From Paenibacillus sp. XY044 (GTDB lineage Bacteria > Bacillota > Bacilli > Paenibacillales > Paenibacillaceae), in contig NZ_NQMO01000005.1 of NCBI RefSeq assembly GCF_002257645.1, positions 372,001 through 436,000 on the forward strand: a stretch of DNA of 64,000 bases, given 5' to 3'. Shown here piece by piece: positions 1 to 9,354 of the stretch (position 1 is its first letter; the number at the start of each line of letters is the position of its first letter). Below the pieces are notes generated by a model. That model searched no databases, had not been told where the DNA came from, and saw only the letters and a program-made list of their open reading frames with translations. The position numbers and the translations under genes were made by a program.

Positions 1-632
1 AGGATGCCCCCGGCCAGCGGAAAATAAGGGATGATGCCGACGCCCTGATCCAGGCACATCGGAACCAGCTCCCGCTCAGGCGTCCGGTCCGCAAGCGAGT
101 AGCTGACCTGTGACGACACGAACCGGTTCAGCCCTTTGGCTTCGCTGATGCCAATCGCCTTCATCAGCTCCCACGCGGCATAATTGGACGCCCCGATATA
201 CCGGACTTTGCCGGAGCGGACCATATCGTCCAGCGTCCGGAGCGTTTCTTCCAGCGGGGTATGCGGGTCAAACGTATGGATCTGGTACAGATCGACGTAA
301 TCCGTGCGAAGCCGTCTCAGGCTGTTTTCCAGCTCCTGCATCAGATGATATCGCGATGACCCGCGGCCGTTAGGGCCATGCCCCATAACCAATCCTGCTT
401 TGGTGGCAAGCACTGCCTCCTGGCGTCTGCCTTCCAGCGCCAGTCCGATGATACGCTCCGACTCAGTTCCGGCATAAATGTTGGCGGTATCGATAAAGTT
501 CACCCCGCTTGCTAGCGCGTGGTGGATGATCCGGATGGAGGTATCCTGATCCGCCCGCTTCCCGAAGGCGTTTGTGCCAAGTCCCAGGACGGATACTTCC
601 AGTCCGGTATTGCCAAGGTAACGGTATTTCAT
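1..632 (-). CDS. Aldo/keto reductase, C-terminus beyond the window edge
   Basis: Reading back from ATG at 632 gives about 210 residues of a (beta/alpha)8 NAD(P)H-dependent aldo/keto reductase. The catalytic tetrad is visible as D48 (FIDTANIY), Y53, K78 (ATKAG) and H119 (YQIHTFD), as expected for reduction of aldehydes or ketones in the cytoplasm. The N-terminus (KYRYLGNTGLEVS) is typical of the YghZ/general stress AKR group. An AAAGGGG ribosome site precedes the start. The 3' end runs off base 1, so the C-terminal third is missing from view. It follows the EamA exporter on the same strand after 86 bp and may be cotranscribed. The physiological substrate cannot be told. Confidence 0.93.
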   Translation of the reverse strand, partial: MKYRYLGNTGLEVSVLGLGTNAFGKRADQDTSIRIIHHALASGVNFIDTANIYAGTESERIIGLALEGRRQEAVLATKAGLVMGHGPNGRGSSRYHLMQELENSLRRLRTDYVDLYQIHTFDPHTPLEETLRTLDDMVRSGKVRYIGASNYAAWELMKAIGISEAKGLNRFVSSQVSYSLADRTPERELVPMCLDQGVGIIPYFPLAGGI

Positions 633-718
633 CTGTTCATTTCCCCTTTACGATAAAGTGCAAAACCAACGGGCACGCCATAAAGCGCATGTACAACCCA
701 AGATCATTCAGCCAAGAA

Positions 719-1609
719 TCACTTTTTGCTTCCCAAGTTCAGGCCGTCCGCCGATACTTCCGCCTTCGGCTTCCCTCCCCCGTTCACGAGCCAGATCCCC
801 AGCAGCACAAGCACAATGCCGACCGCCACGACGGGGTTCAGGCTTTCTTTCAGGAAGAGGCATCCGCAGACAACACCGACGACAGGCACCAGCAGCAGCG
901 AAATCGAGGCCTTGCTGGCCTCCACCTTGGACAAAATGTAGGACCACATCACAAACGCCAGCGCTGAGCCGACCACGCCCGAGAACACGACGTACACGGC
1001 CGGCATGACGCCCCAGTGGCTTGTCCCGTGCTCGAAGATCGCCGAGTACAGCAGCAGCCCTGCCGCGCCAGCCACCATCTGCCAGGTCGTAAACTGGAGC
1101 ATGTCACATTGCGAGAGCTTGCGCTTGATAAGCAGGTTGGACAAGGCCCAGGAAAGACCTGAGGACACCGCGAGCAGCAGCGCTCCCGTGCTCCCTCCCC
1201 AGTGGGCATCCATGGCGATGAAGAGCCCGACGATCCCGATCATAATGCCGGCGACCTTGCGCAAACGCAGCTTTTCCCCGGGAAGCCAAAAGTGGGCCAT
1301 CAGCGTCAGCCAGAGCGGCATGCTGTACGTGAGGACCGATGTCAGGCCGGCGCTTAAATCCTCCAGTGAAATCTGGATCGCCAGGTTAAAATACATCGTC
1401 TGCAAAATGCCGCATATGATATACCACTTCAAATCCTTCCAACGGGGCAGCGGCACCTTGCGGAAATAACAAACTGCCAGGAGCACAAGCGCCCCGAGCG
1501 CAAAGCGGTAGCCTGCAAAAAGTACCGGCGGAAACACGCCGTTAGCCAGCTTCATAAATACCCAATTGAAGCCCCATATTAAACATAGAAGACCGATCAA
1601 ACCATTCAT
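719..1609 (-). CDS. EamA/DMT-family exporter
   Basis: A 296-residue, very hydrophobic protein with about ten membrane helices in two EamA repeats. The N-terminus (GLLCLIWGFNWVFMKL) and the motif LTSVLTYSMPLW are typical of drug/metabolite transporter superfamily members that export amino acids or metabolites. The frame opens upstream to 1699, but ATG 1609 follows a GGGGTG ribosome site, while the extra 30 residues are charged and unlike the family, so 1609 is chosen. The C-terminal tail is polar and cytoplasmic. The substrate is unknown, and the neighbouring reductase gives no strong hint. Confidence 0.9.
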   Translation of the reverse strand: MNGLIGLLCLIWGFNWVFMKLANGVFPPVLFAGYRFALGALVLLAVCYFRKVPLPRWKDLKWYIICGILQTMYFNLAIQISLEDLSAGLTSVLTYSMPLWLTLMAHFWLPGEKLRLRKVAGIMIGIVGLFIAMDAHWGGSTGALLLAVSSGLSWALSNLLIKRKLSQCDMLQFTTWQMVAGAAGLLLYSAIFEHGTSHWGVMPAVYVVFSGVVGSALAFVMWSYILSKVEASKASISLLLVPVVGVVCGCLFLKESLNPVVAVGIVLVLLGIWLVNGGGKPKAEVSADGLNLGSKK

Positions 1610-1726
1610 GTTCACACCCCGGATGTCTGAGATTGAAACCCCCGCCCGCAGGGTGCAATCCGGTGAACCCTGCCTGCGGCGATTACAGCTACCTTTCATG
1701 TTAGTCCAATTTCGGACCCTTGGGAA

Positions 1727-1771
1727 GAAAGAAAAATCGTACTGCCATGCGGTTTACACGGCGGTACGATT
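1727..1771 (-). terminator. Rho-independent terminator after the YfcC-like gene
   Basis: On the minus strand a 12-bp stem (AATCGTACCGCC paired with GGCAGTACGATT, one wobble) is followed by TTTTTCTTTC. It lies about 50 nt after the stop of the carrier gene and ends that operon before the exporter. Confidence 0.8.
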
Positions 1772-1822
1772 GGATTCTTGCCCGATTTGCCCTGTGCGAT
1801 CCGGCTGCCCGCCGGTGCAAGG

Positions 1823-3229
1823 CTAATATTTTATCATGTTGGCGATCACGATCAGGACCGCCCCGATGGCAATCCACATGCACATCAGCGGCCAGAAAAA
1901 TTTGACCCACTTCTGGTACGCGATGCCGGATACGGCCAAGCTTCCCATCAGTGCCGAGGATGTCGGCAGAATCATGTTGGTGATTCCGTCCCCAAGCTGG
2001 AAGGCGAGCACCGTCGTTTGACGGGTGACGCCCAGAATATCCGACAGCGGCACCATGATCGGCATGGTCGTTACCGCCATCCCGGTTCCGGACGTAATAA
2101 AGACGTTCATCACGTTCTGGAACACGTACATGCCAAGCACTTGGACCGATCCCGGCAGCTCGCCGACCACAACGGCCAACCCGTTCACGATCGAATCGAT
2201 GACGTCGCCCTGGTCCAGCACGACCATGATGCCCCGGGCAAAACCGATGATCAGCGCGCCGTACGTAATCGACTTGGCGCCTTTGACGAATTCCGAAGCA
2301 ATCCGGCTCGGACCGTACCCGGCGCAGAAGCCGGACACGATGCCCATGGTGAGAAACAGTGCGGCGAGCTCCTCCATCCACCAATCCTTTTTCGATACGC
2401 CCCAGATCAAGGAAGCGAACCCGATCACGACGGTGGCGATGGTCAAATAATGCTTGAGCTGCATCGGAGGCAGCATGGAGAAGTCGAGCTCCTGCTTGTC
2501 CGCATCCTTCTCCAGATCCTGGACAAGGCTTCGCTCCGGATTTTTTCTTACTTTACCGGCATACCGGACGATATATAGACTGGTGACCGTAATCAGGCAT
2601 ACGAGCAGAATGATCCGCAGCCAAGCGCCCGAAAACATCGGTACCTGGGCGATAGCCTGTGCCAGGCCCACATTGAACGGGTTCAGAATACCCGCGGTGA
2701 ACCCGCACGAGGCGCCGAGGGAAATCATCGCGGTGCCCGTCAGAGCATCAAACCCGAGCGCCCGGGCGATGGCGATGCCGATCGGCACGAAGACCATGAC
2801 CTCGGTCGACATTCCCATCGTGAAGCCGGCGACCGAGAAGAGCGTAATAAAAATCGGAATGACCCAGCGACCCTTGTTCGAAAACCTTTTGGCGACCCGG
2901 CCGGTAATGGCTTCGATCGTCCCGGTGGAGGATATAATTTCGAAGGTGCCGCCGATGATCAGGATAAAGAAGACGACGTCCGCCGAGTCGATCAGCCCGT
3001 GCACAATCGCCTTCGGAATGCTGACAATACTGACCGGACTGGCTTCCACCTGATGGTAGGAACCGGGAACGACCAGAGATTTGCCCGTCGCCTGGTCTTC
3101 GGCCCGGTCGAACTCGCCGGCCGGAATGACGTAAGTGAGCGCCGTGGCCACCAGCACCAGAAAAATCAAAATGACATACGTATGAGGCATTTTAAACCAT
3201 TTGCGGGGTGCAGCTTTTGCGGTGTTCAT
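1823..3229 (-). CDS. YfcC / C4-dicarboxylate-type anaerobic carrier
   Basis: A 468-residue polytopic carrier of the YfcC/DcuC-like ion transporter superfamily. The start (KMPHTYVILIFLVLVATAL) and the first extracellular loop (YVIPAGEFDR) are hallmarks of this family, which moves dicarboxylates, amino acids or small peptides. The frame extends to 3307, but ATG 3229 has a GAGGG ribosome site and begins only 4 bp after the M20 hydrolase stop, so 3229 is chosen. Translational coupling to the hydrolase suggests that the carrier imports an amide or acyl-amino acid which the hydrolase then splits. The exact substrate is not readable from the sequence. Confidence 0.9.
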   Translation of the reverse strand: MNTAKAAPRKWFKMPHTYVILIFLVLVATALTYVIPAGEFDRAEDQATGKSLVVPGSYHQVEASPVSIVSIPKAIVHGLIDSADVVFFILIIGGTFEIISSTGTIEAITGRVAKRFSNKGRWVIPIFITLFSVAGFTMGMSTEVMVFVPIGIAIARALGFDALTGTAMISLGASCGFTAGILNPFNVGLAQAIAQVPMFSGAWLRIILLVCLITVTSLYIVRYAGKVRKNPERSLVQDLEKDADKQELDFSMLPPMQLKHYLTIATVVIGFASLIWGVSKKDWWMEELAALFLTMGIVSGFCAGYGPSRIASEFVKGAKSITYGALIIGFARGIMVVLDQGDVIDSIVNGLAVVVGELPGSVQVLGMYVFQNVMNVFITSGTGMAVTTMPIMVPLSDILGVTRQTTVLAFQLGDGITNMILPTSSALMGSLAVSGIAYQKWVKFFWPLMCMWIAIGAVLIVIANMIKY

Positions 3230-3233
3230 CGGT

Positions 3234-4430
3234 CTATCCCTCGTTTCTCTGCGCTTTCCATTGTTCAAACTCGTCGCGGACCTCGCGCAGCGCTTCTCTG
3301 TCGGCACACAGGTCGTAAGCCGTCAGCGCCAGCGCTTTGGCCGCACGGTTCAGCTCGATCATGCCTTCCTCCGAACCGGCCAGCGCAGCGAATTCCGGCG
3401 TATGCGTCGTGGCGTCTCCGAGCCGGATATACGGGTGAATCGCGGCGGTCATCTGGCTGACGTTGCCGATGTCCGACGAACCGACTCCGCCTTTCTCCGG
3501 CGGGTCGTTCACTTCAATGCCGAGATCCTCCAGATTGCGGGCGATCAACCCGGCCAGCGCCTTGTTGTTGTTGCGCTCCGCATAAATCAGGCCCTCGGTG
3601 ATGTCCACGGTAGCACCGACGCCTTCGGCCGCGCATCTGACGGCGCGGTATACTTTTTCTCTAACCGTCTCCAGCTCCTGAACGGTGGATGCCCTAAGGA
3701 TGAACACCGCCTCGGTCAGTTCCGGCACGACGTTTGGCGCATCCCCGCCCTTTGTAATGATGCCGTGAATCCGCACGTCCTCTTTGAGAAACTGCCGCAG
3801 CGAGTTGATCGCCACATATGCGTTAACCAGCGCATCCAGCGCGCTGATGCCCTTCTCCGGCGAAGAAGAGGCATGCGCCTGCTTCCCGTGGAAGGTAAAG
3901 GTCGCATCCACGCAGGCGAGCGCTCCGCGCAGCACCATCGTTTTGTTCTGCGGGTGCACCATCATGGCCGCATCGACGTCGTCGAAGACGCCGTCTTGGC
4001 ACATGATAATTTTGCCGCCGCCTTCTTCTTCGGCCGGGGTGCCCAGCACCACGATTGTACCCGACAGCTCCGGGCACGCGTCCTTGAGCGCCAAAGCCGC
4101 ACCGACGGCGGCCGTCCCGATCAGATTGTGTCCGCAGGCATGACCGATGCCCGGAAGCGCGTCATATTCGGCGAGCAGGGCGATCGTCGGTCCGCCGGAT
4201 GTCCCTTCCCAGGTAGCCCGGAAGGAGGTTACCAGTCCGGAGAGGCCCTTTTCCACGGTAAATCCTGCTTCGACGAGCGGCTCGGTCAACCACTGCTGTG
4301 CCTGATGCTCATGGAAGCTGAGCTCCGGATTGGCATGGATCTTCCGCGAAATCTCCCGCAGCATGGCGTCACGTGCGTCAACCGCCTGAATCAGCTGCTG
4401 CTTTGGTTCTGTTCCTTGCTGTGCACTCAT
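3234..4430 (-). CDS. M20-family amidohydrolase (AbgB/IAA-amino-acid hydrolase type)
   Basis: A 398-residue zinc-dependent M20 peptidase/amidohydrolase. Metal-site motifs are visible: GHACGHNL at residues 96-103, the catalytic acidic cluster AEEEGGG at 133-139, and the lid/dimerisation domain around HGKQAHASSSPEKG. Family members hydrolyse N-acyl amino acids or aminobenzoyl-glutamate. ATG 4430 follows an AGGTGGG ribosome site. It is the first gene of an operon with the YfcC-like carrier, and a LysR gene lies just upstream on the same strand. Together these suggest uptake and hydrolysis of an amide-linked nutrient. The substrate is inferred only at class level. Confidence 0.92.
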   Translation of the reverse strand: MSAQQGTEPKQQLIQAVDARDAMLREISRKIHANPELSFHEHQAQQWLTEPLVEAGFTVEKGLSGLVTSFRATWEGTSGGPTIALLAEYDALPGIGHACGHNLIGTAAVGAALALKDACPELSGTIVVLGTPAEEEGGGKIIMCQDGVFDDVDAAMMVHPQNKTMVLRGALACVDATFTFHGKQAHASSSPEKGISALDALVNAYVAINSLRQFLKEDVRIHGIITKGGDAPNVVPELTEAVFILRASTVQELETVREKVYRAVRCAAEGVGATVDITEGLIYAERNNNKALAGLIARNLEDLGIEVNDPPEKGGVGSSDIGNVSQMTAAIHPYIRLGDATTHTPEFAALAGSEEGMIELNRAAKALALTAYDLCADREALREVRDEFEQWKAQRNEG

Positions 4431-4611
4431 TGCTATCCCACCTATCGATATGAATGATTCATGAAGCCGTCACTGAGCACGGCATAACTCCGTATATTTA
4501 TGCACTAATATGTATTAAATAATAAGGGCAGGCGCAGGAAGATGTACAATTAAGATTTTTTCGCGCTGGACCTAAAGAATTTTTATGTAGGTGCTTCGTT
4601 TCATTCAGATT
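4431..4611 (-). promoter_or_regulatory. Probable promoter/operator region of the hydrolase-carrier operon
   Basis: This AT-rich stretch lies between the LysR terminator and the M20 gene. It holds an interrupted dyad (ATTTATGCAC ... TGTATTAAAT near 4496-4520) and several weak -10-like sequences. It is the natural place for the LysR protein to act, but no clear -35/-10 pair could be fixed. Confidence 0.4.
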
Positions 4612-4652
4612 GGATAAAAAGAAGCCCCGCCTGATACCCAGGCAGGACTTCG
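4612..4652 (-). terminator. Rho-independent terminator of the LysR gene
   Basis: On the minus strand GAAGTCCTGCCTG pairs with TCAGGCGGGGCTTC around a 4-nt loop and is followed by TTTTTATCC. The stem begins directly at the lysR stop codon. Confidence 0.85.
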
Positions 4653-5543
4653 TTATGACGGATGTTCCGTTTTCATAAAATCGACGAACCGGTCCACGAT
4701 GGCCAGCTCGAGCGATGGCTCCCGGTACAGCATCCAGGTGTTGCGCCGGATCGGCTCACCGTTCTTTAACTTAAGCTCCAGCGTGTACAAGCCGTCCTCC
4801 GGTGAGACGAACACGCCCGGCACGATGGAATAGCCCAGCCCGTGCTTGACCATCTCCTTGCATGTCTCATACGCATCCACCTGCATGGCGATGGTGGGCG
4901 GCGTGTCATAATGCTCGTGCCACCAGGCCCGGATCGTCTGCCCAAAATGGGAGGACACCTGGCGGGCGGCCTTGGCCTTCGGCTCGCTGTAGTGGATATG
5001 CGGCAGCTCCGGCAGGATGGCCAAATCGATCGGATCCTTGGAGATCAGGCAAATCGGCTCGTCATGCAGCAGGAACCGGGATTCCACCCAGGGATAATCG
5101 CCGCGAACGATACCGACATGGATCTCCTGCTCCATCAGCGAGTCGAGAATTTCCGGGCTGAGCGCACAGGTGACGCTGAACTGCACCTCGGGGTAAAGGT
5201 CCTTGAATTTCTTGAGCAGCGGCGGGAGCTTGTAGAGGCCATAATAACTGGCGACCCCGAGCCGGAGCGTCCCCTTCACCCGGCTCCGCATGTTCAGGAG
5301 ATAATCCTTCATATGGTTCAGCTCGTCCTGCGTCTTCTTCGCATAGGCGGCCAGCGCCTCACCCTCCGGCGTCAAGTACGTGCCCTTGGCGTGTTTGACG
5401 ATCAGAGGCACGCCGAATTCCCGCTCCAGCAGCTGAATCCGGTACGTCAGCGCCGGCTGCGTCATGTACAGGCGTTCTGCGGCCTTGGTCAAGCTCTGCT
5501 CTTCGACGAGGTGCTGGAGGATGGCCGCGTCCTTTTCGTTCAT
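4653..5543 (-). CDS. LysR-family transcriptional regulator
   Basis: A 296-residue LysR-type regulator. The N-terminal winged helix-turn-helix (about residues 1-60, KAAERLYMTQPALTYRIQLLE) is clear, and the rest is the two-lobed effector-binding domain. ATG 5543 has an ideal AAAGGAGG ribosome site. Unlike most LysR genes it is not divergent from its likely target but sits upstream of the M20/YfcC operon on the same strand, separated by a terminator. It most likely controls that operon, with the transported compound or its product as coinducer (inference). Confidence 0.93.
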   Translation of the reverse strand: MNEKDAAILQHLVEEQSLTKAAERLYMTQPALTYRIQLLEREFGVPLIVKHAKGTYLTPEGEALAAYAKKTQDELNHMKDYLLNMRSRVKGTLRLGVASYYGLYKLPPLLKKFKDLYPEVQFSVTCALSPEILDSLMEQEIHVGIVRGDYPWVESRFLLHDEPICLISKDPIDLAILPELPHIHYSEPKAKAARQVSSHFGQTIRAWWHEHYDTPPTIAMQVDAYETCKEMVKHGLGYSIVPGVFVSPEDGLYTLELKLKNGEPIRRNTWMLYREPSLELAIVDRFVDFMKTEHPS

Positions 5544-5657
5544 GTGAGTGGCCTCCTTTCCACGGGTCCGTTGTTATTTTGTTTATCATACCACACCGCA
5601 TTGCGGCGGACCGTCCCCATGTCACCTTGGAATAAATGGATGCGGTTGTCCGATGTG

Positions 5658-5697
5658 GCCGAAAAGGGCCCCGGAAGCTTTGCTTCCCGGGCCCTTC
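5658..5697 (-). terminator. Terminator after the PTS IIC-like gene
   Basis: A strong hairpin (AAGGGCCCGGGAAGC pairing almost perfectly with GCTTCCGGGGCCCTT on the minus strand) is followed by TTTTC. It lies about 70 nt past the PTS gene stop. Confidence 0.75.
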
Positions 5698-5767
5698 TAT
5701 GCTCAAACCTCATATTTCTTCGCTTTATCTAAATTGCATCGCATGTACTGCGCAAGGATGGTGAATT

Positions 5768-7363
5768 TTAGGCTGACGCCTCTATTTCCGCCTTTTGTTC
5801 AGACTTTCGGCCCGCTCTCCACGCCTTGTTCGCCACGAGCGTCACCAGCATCGCCAAAATCAGCGCCACCAGCATGGCCGCGGCAAAGCCGATTACGTTG
5901 TTCGACAGAAACGGTCCCATAAAGGACGGAACGTATGCCGTTCCGCGGACGTTAAACAATCCTACCAGTCCCCCGCCAACACCTGCCGCCCCAATAGCGC
6001 CCGCGAAGACGACCTTGTTCGAGAACATAAACGGGTATGCCGCTTCGACAAAGGTGCCGAAGCCCATGTTGATCAGAAAGCCCGGCGCGGCCACCGCCGC
6101 TTCTCCCCGGTCCCGCGGAGCGATGATGTTGGCCAGGGTGATTCCCGCGGATACCATCACGAGGCCGACCATGTCGATCGCCCCCAGGAAGCTGTTGCCG
6201 GTCTTCTCCATTTCGAGCAGGACAATCGGCAGAATCGCCGCATGATACACGCCGCCGATAATCGCCGGCCAGATCAGAAGGCCAGCGACCACACCCGCGA
6301 TGATCGGATTAAACGAAATCGCCTGATTGATGATGTATTTAATGAACTCGCCGAGCTGCAGGGCAAACGGAGCAACCAAATAATACATGATCAATCCGGA
6401 TATGAGGCCCGCCAATCCTCCGGCCACGATGTTGACGGTCGTCATCGGAAACTTCCACTGCACGCATTTGACAAATAAATACTGCACCAGCAGGCCGGCA
6501 CCGATGCCCCCGATAATGCCCCCGATAATGCCGCCGTTCACCGACAGCACCCCGGCGATGACGCCTGCGACGATGGACACCTCGTCCATGTCGGATATCT
6601 GCTTGGCCGCCACAACCGCCAGTACGACCGGCAGCGCCTTGAGCATCAGATCGAACACCTCGCTGAGACCTTTCAGCGCCGGGATCTGGCTGATCGCCAG
6701 TACGATCGCCATGGCGATAAAACCCGGCAGCGAGGACTGCATGATGCCCTTCAAATTGATCCGCCGCAGCGGGTTGCCCGCGGATACGGCGGACTTAGCC
6801 CCGGCGCTTCCGAGCACCGGGATGTATTTGATCCCCCAGTATTTGCACAGGGACGTCATAAACGAAACGGCTCTCGTCCGGTTCGTCGTCCCCGTCGTTC
6901 CGGACGTGGCGATGACGTTCGCCCCCTTGGAGCTGATCATCGCCATCGATGTTCCGCCGGTTCCCACGACGGGAATGCCCGCCTCGGCCGCGGCTTGTAC
7001 CGCCTGCCGGTTGGATCCTTGCGGATCGGCGCTCATCACGATCAGCCCGTCGATGCCGCCGGACCGGATCCGTTCCGCCAGCTCCGCATCTGCTTCCGCG
7101 GACGCTTCATTCGTATCCTTCAGCGTCCCTTCGAACCGCTTCGCCAGACGCTGCTCACCCTCATCCCATCCGTACAGCACGGCGGCAGTGTGGTCCTTGG
7201 CGATATCCATCGATTCGGACGCGGCGATGAACTGCACGAGGCCGATGTCCACGCCCGCGCTCTGACACTGCGCCTTGATCTCCCCGATCAGTTTTTCGGG
7301 ATCCTTGCCGCCGAGGTTAAACAGGTTGCCTCCGCTGCTGCCTGCAATCGCTATTCGCTTCAT
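5768..7363 (-). CDS. PTS IIC-like sugar permease with N-terminal alpha/beta domain
   Basis: A 531-residue protein in two parts. Residues from about 200 onward form a polytopic, glycine-rich membrane domain (NGGIIGGIIGGIGAGLL; GVYHAAILPIVLLEMEKTGN) matching the fructose-like PTS_EIIC_2 permease type. Residues 1-165 form a soluble alpha/beta domain reminiscent of periplasmic-binding/LacI folds (GIDGLIVMSADPQGSNRQAV; GIPVVGTGG). No IIA histidine or IIB cysteine domain is visible, and no PTS partner lies nearby, so phosphoryl transfer is unproven. ATG 7363 has an AAGGAG ribosome site and a good upstream promoter. It appears monocistronic. The sugar specificity is unknown. Confidence 0.85.
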   Translation of the reverse strand: MKRIAIAGSSGGNLFNLGGKDPEKLIGEIKAQCQSAGVDIGLVQFIAASESMDIAKDHTAAVLYGWDEGEQRLAKRFEGTLKDTNEASAEADAELAERIRSGGIDGLIVMSADPQGSNRQAVQAAAEAGIPVVGTGGTSMAMISSKGANVIATSGTTGTTNRTRAVSFMTSLCKYWGIKYIPVLGSAGAKSAVSAGNPLRRINLKGIMQSSLPGFIAMAIVLAISQIPALKGLSEVFDLMLKALPVVLAVVAAKQISDMDEVSIVAGVIAGVLSVNGGIIGGIIGGIGAGLLVQYLFVKCVQWKFPMTTVNIVAGGLAGLISGLIMYYLVAPFALQLGEFIKYIINQAISFNPIIAGVVAGLLIWPAIIGGVYHAAILPIVLLEMEKTGNSFLGAIDMVGLVMVSAGITLANIIAPRDRGEAAVAAPGFLINMGFGTFVEAAYPFMFSNKVVFAGAIGAAGVGGGLVGLFNVRGTAYVPSFMGPFLSNNVIGFAAAMLVALILAMLVTLVANKAWRAGRKSEQKAEIEASA

Positions 7364-7417
7364 CTCGTTCTCCTTGTTGTATGGCTTTCGTTCTTTATCT
7401 GATTACCGTATTACCAT

Positions 7418-7446
7418 ATTATAAGAGTAAAAGGATGGGCCGACAA
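7418..7446 (-). promoter_or_regulatory. Sigma-A promoter of the PTS IIC-like gene
   Basis: Reading the minus strand, TTGTCG (7441-7446) and a perfect TATAAT (7418-7423) are separated by 17 bp. The start codon is 55 nt downstream. Confidence 0.8.
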
Positions 7447-7595
7447 CCGTTTTACCTATAGAAAATAGGCTTCTTTTCTGCGGTACCGCCAACGTCCAGG
7501 GCGAAGCCATCTCCGACGGTTCCTCATTCCGGTTCCCACCTTCGGCGGTATCTCTAACTGTCCCTGCACCTTCTCCTTCGCCAGGCCGGCGGCGG

Positions 7596-7627
7596 CATCA
7601 AAAAAGGGCACCCCTCAGGGTGCCCTT
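7596..7627 (-). terminator. Terminator of the acyl operon
   Basis: On the minus strand AAGGGCACCC pairs with GGGTGCCCTT and is followed by TTTTTTGATG, about 55 nt after the ligase stop. Confidence 0.88.
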
Positions 7628-7680
7628 TCGTCGAATCTTTTCTGTTTTTTCAACCCATAAACAGCGGTTTTCGCCAGTTT

Positions 7681-9354
7681 TTATTGTCTTTCAAACAATC
7701 CCTTCTGCTGATCCTCCACTGCCATTTGCTTCACGACAAAATGCTTCTTCTTGCCGGTCGCTGTGTACGGCAGCTCGTCAATAAACCGGTAGAAGCGCGG
7801 TTTCTTGTAATTGGCCAGCATCGGGTGATCCCTGCAGTATTTGTTCAGTTCCTTGGCCGTCAGCTCCGGATCCTCCTTGATCACGTAAGCCACGATCGAT
7901 TCGCCGCGGAGCTCGTCCGGCGCACCGACGACGACCGACTCCTTCACTTTCGGGTGCTGGTTCAAAATCTCCTCGATTTGCACCGGGTGGATATTTTCAC
8001 CCGAGGAGACGATCATATCATTTTTGCGGCCGACCACGGTCACGAACTCGTTTTCGTCCCAGGTTCCCATATCCCCGATATACACCCAGCCTTTATAAAA
8101 GACCCGCTCGCTCTCATTCGGGTTGTTCACATAGGCATACGTGGATTTGCCCGGCGACTTGACGATGATTTCGCCCACCTCGCTGCCGTCGTGCGCCACA
8201 ACATCATTCGGTTCCGCCCGTCTGTCCGGGTAAACCTTGACCACCGCGACATCGTCGTCGGTGCAGGAACGTCCGGCCGACCCCGCCATTTCCGGCAGAT
8301 CATAAGGGCGAAGGAACGTGTTCCAGAACGCTTCCGAAGTGCCGTAGCCGTTGAAAATATTCGGGGTCAGCGTCTCCTGGAATTTAATGCAATCCTCCCG
8401 CTCCAGCGGCGCACCCATGGTCACGATACCTTTTAATGTGGACAGGTCCACAGGGTTTTTCTTTTGGGCGTCATAGAGCATTTTGAGCATAGGCGGAGCG
8501 CCGATCAGGAAGGTCAAATTGTATTTCTCGGCTAGTTCCAGGCATGTTTTCGGATGGAAGTATCGAAGAATGACGATTTCGGCCCCCACATACAGGGATG
8601 GCGTCGGTCCTCCGGAATGAATGCCTCCGCGATGGAACCAAGGGCTCATATTCATCGTTTTGTCGGTAGGGTTGAGAGGAAAGTGCATTGCCACGTCGTG
8701 GGCGGAAAGGATGTCGTTGATGTTGTTGATCGGAACCCCTTTCGGCTGGCCGGTGGTTCCCGAGGTATACAGGCGCGTAATTTCATCGTAGATGTGGGAT
8801 GGCCGCTCGATGTCCGGGTTGTGCTCCGGCTTATCCTGCACATAATCGCTGTAGCTAATGTGGTCCGCAGGTGCTTCTTGATTGCCGTTCATATCGACCA
8901 TCACGATCCGGCGGGGGCGGTGTTTGGCCATGGCCAGCGCCTGCTCGGCTGTTTCCTTGATTTCCGCATCGTAGATGTAGACGGCTGGCTTGCTGTCATC
9001 GAGGATGAACGCGGTTTCTCCGGGGGAGAGCTTGAAGTTGATCGGGCAGTTGATCGCGCCGATTTTCTGCGGAGCCAGGTAGCTGAACACAAATTCGGCG
9101 GAGTTGAGCAGCTGATACACGATGACTTCATTTTTGCCGACCCCGTCTCCGAGCAGGGCATGCGAGAGGCGGTTTACTTCCCCGTTCAGCTCAGCGTAAG
9201 TCCAGGTGCGCTCCCGCACCGGATCGGTCAAGGCCGGACGCCCGGCAAACCGGTGCACGTTCCGCATAAATCCGTTAATATACGTAAAATCATTTTCAAA
9301 TGTATCTTTAAACATCCGAACATCATAGGTAAATTGTTGTTCCATGGTACCCAT
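7681..9354 (-). CDS. Acyl-CoA synthetase (AMP-binding, ANL superfamily)
   Basis: A 557-residue ATP-dependent acyl or aryl CoA ligase. The P-loop motif YTSGTTGQPKGV is at 196-207, the adenylate-binding segment is near NGYGTSEAFW, the hinge motif is GRKNDMIVSSGENIHP, and the C-terminal lysine region reads PYTATGKKKHF. The length fits medium/long-chain or benzoate-type ligases. A GGAAGGAAG ribosome site precedes ATG 9354; a second ATG lies three codons in. It is the last gene of an operon with a 4HBT thioesterase and a FabF-like synthase, so it probably activates or recycles an acyl chain handled by them. The chain type is not readable. Confidence 0.92.
   Translation of the reverse strand: MGTMEQQFTYDVRMFKDTFENDFTYINGFMRNVHRFAGRPALTDPVRERTWTYAELNGEVNRLSHALLGDGVGKNEVIVYQLLNSAEFVFSYLAPQKIGAINCPINFKLSPGETAFILDDSKPAVYIYDAEIKETAEQALAMAKHRPRRIVMVDMNGNQEAPADHISYSDYVQDKPEHNPDIERPSHIYDEITRLYTSGTTGQPKGVPINNINDILSAHDVAMHFPLNPTDKTMNMSPWFHRGGIHSGGPTPSLYVGAEIVILRYFHPKTCLELAEKYNLTFLIGAPPMLKMLYDAQKKNPVDLSTLKGIVTMGAPLEREDCIKFQETLTPNIFNGYGTSEAFWNTFLRPYDLPEMAGSAGRSCTDDDVAVVKVYPDRRAEPNDVVAHDGSEVGEIIVKSPGKSTYAYVNNPNESERVFYKGWVYIGDMGTWDENEFVTVVGRKNDMIVSSGENIHPVQIEEILNQHPKVKESVVVGAPDELRGESIVAYVIKEDPELTAKELNKYCRDHPMLANYKKPRFYRFIDELPYTATGKKKHFVVKQMAVEDQQKGLFERQ

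Larger units (their letters stand above)
7364..7680. other. 317-bp intergenic region
   Basis: It holds the PTS gene promoter at its left end and the acyl-CoA ligase terminator at its right end. Between them (about 7447-7595) I see no gene or convincing signal. Confidence 0.6.

Noticed and set aside
3201..4457. A 418-codon plus-strand open frame opposite the M20 hydrolase
   Set aside because: Antisense shadow; the minus strand carries intact metal-binding motifs and a proper ribosome site.
5544..5657. A riboswitch or leader between the LysR gene and the PTS terminator
   Set aside because: No conserved riboswitch core or alternative terminator-antiterminator pairing was visible.
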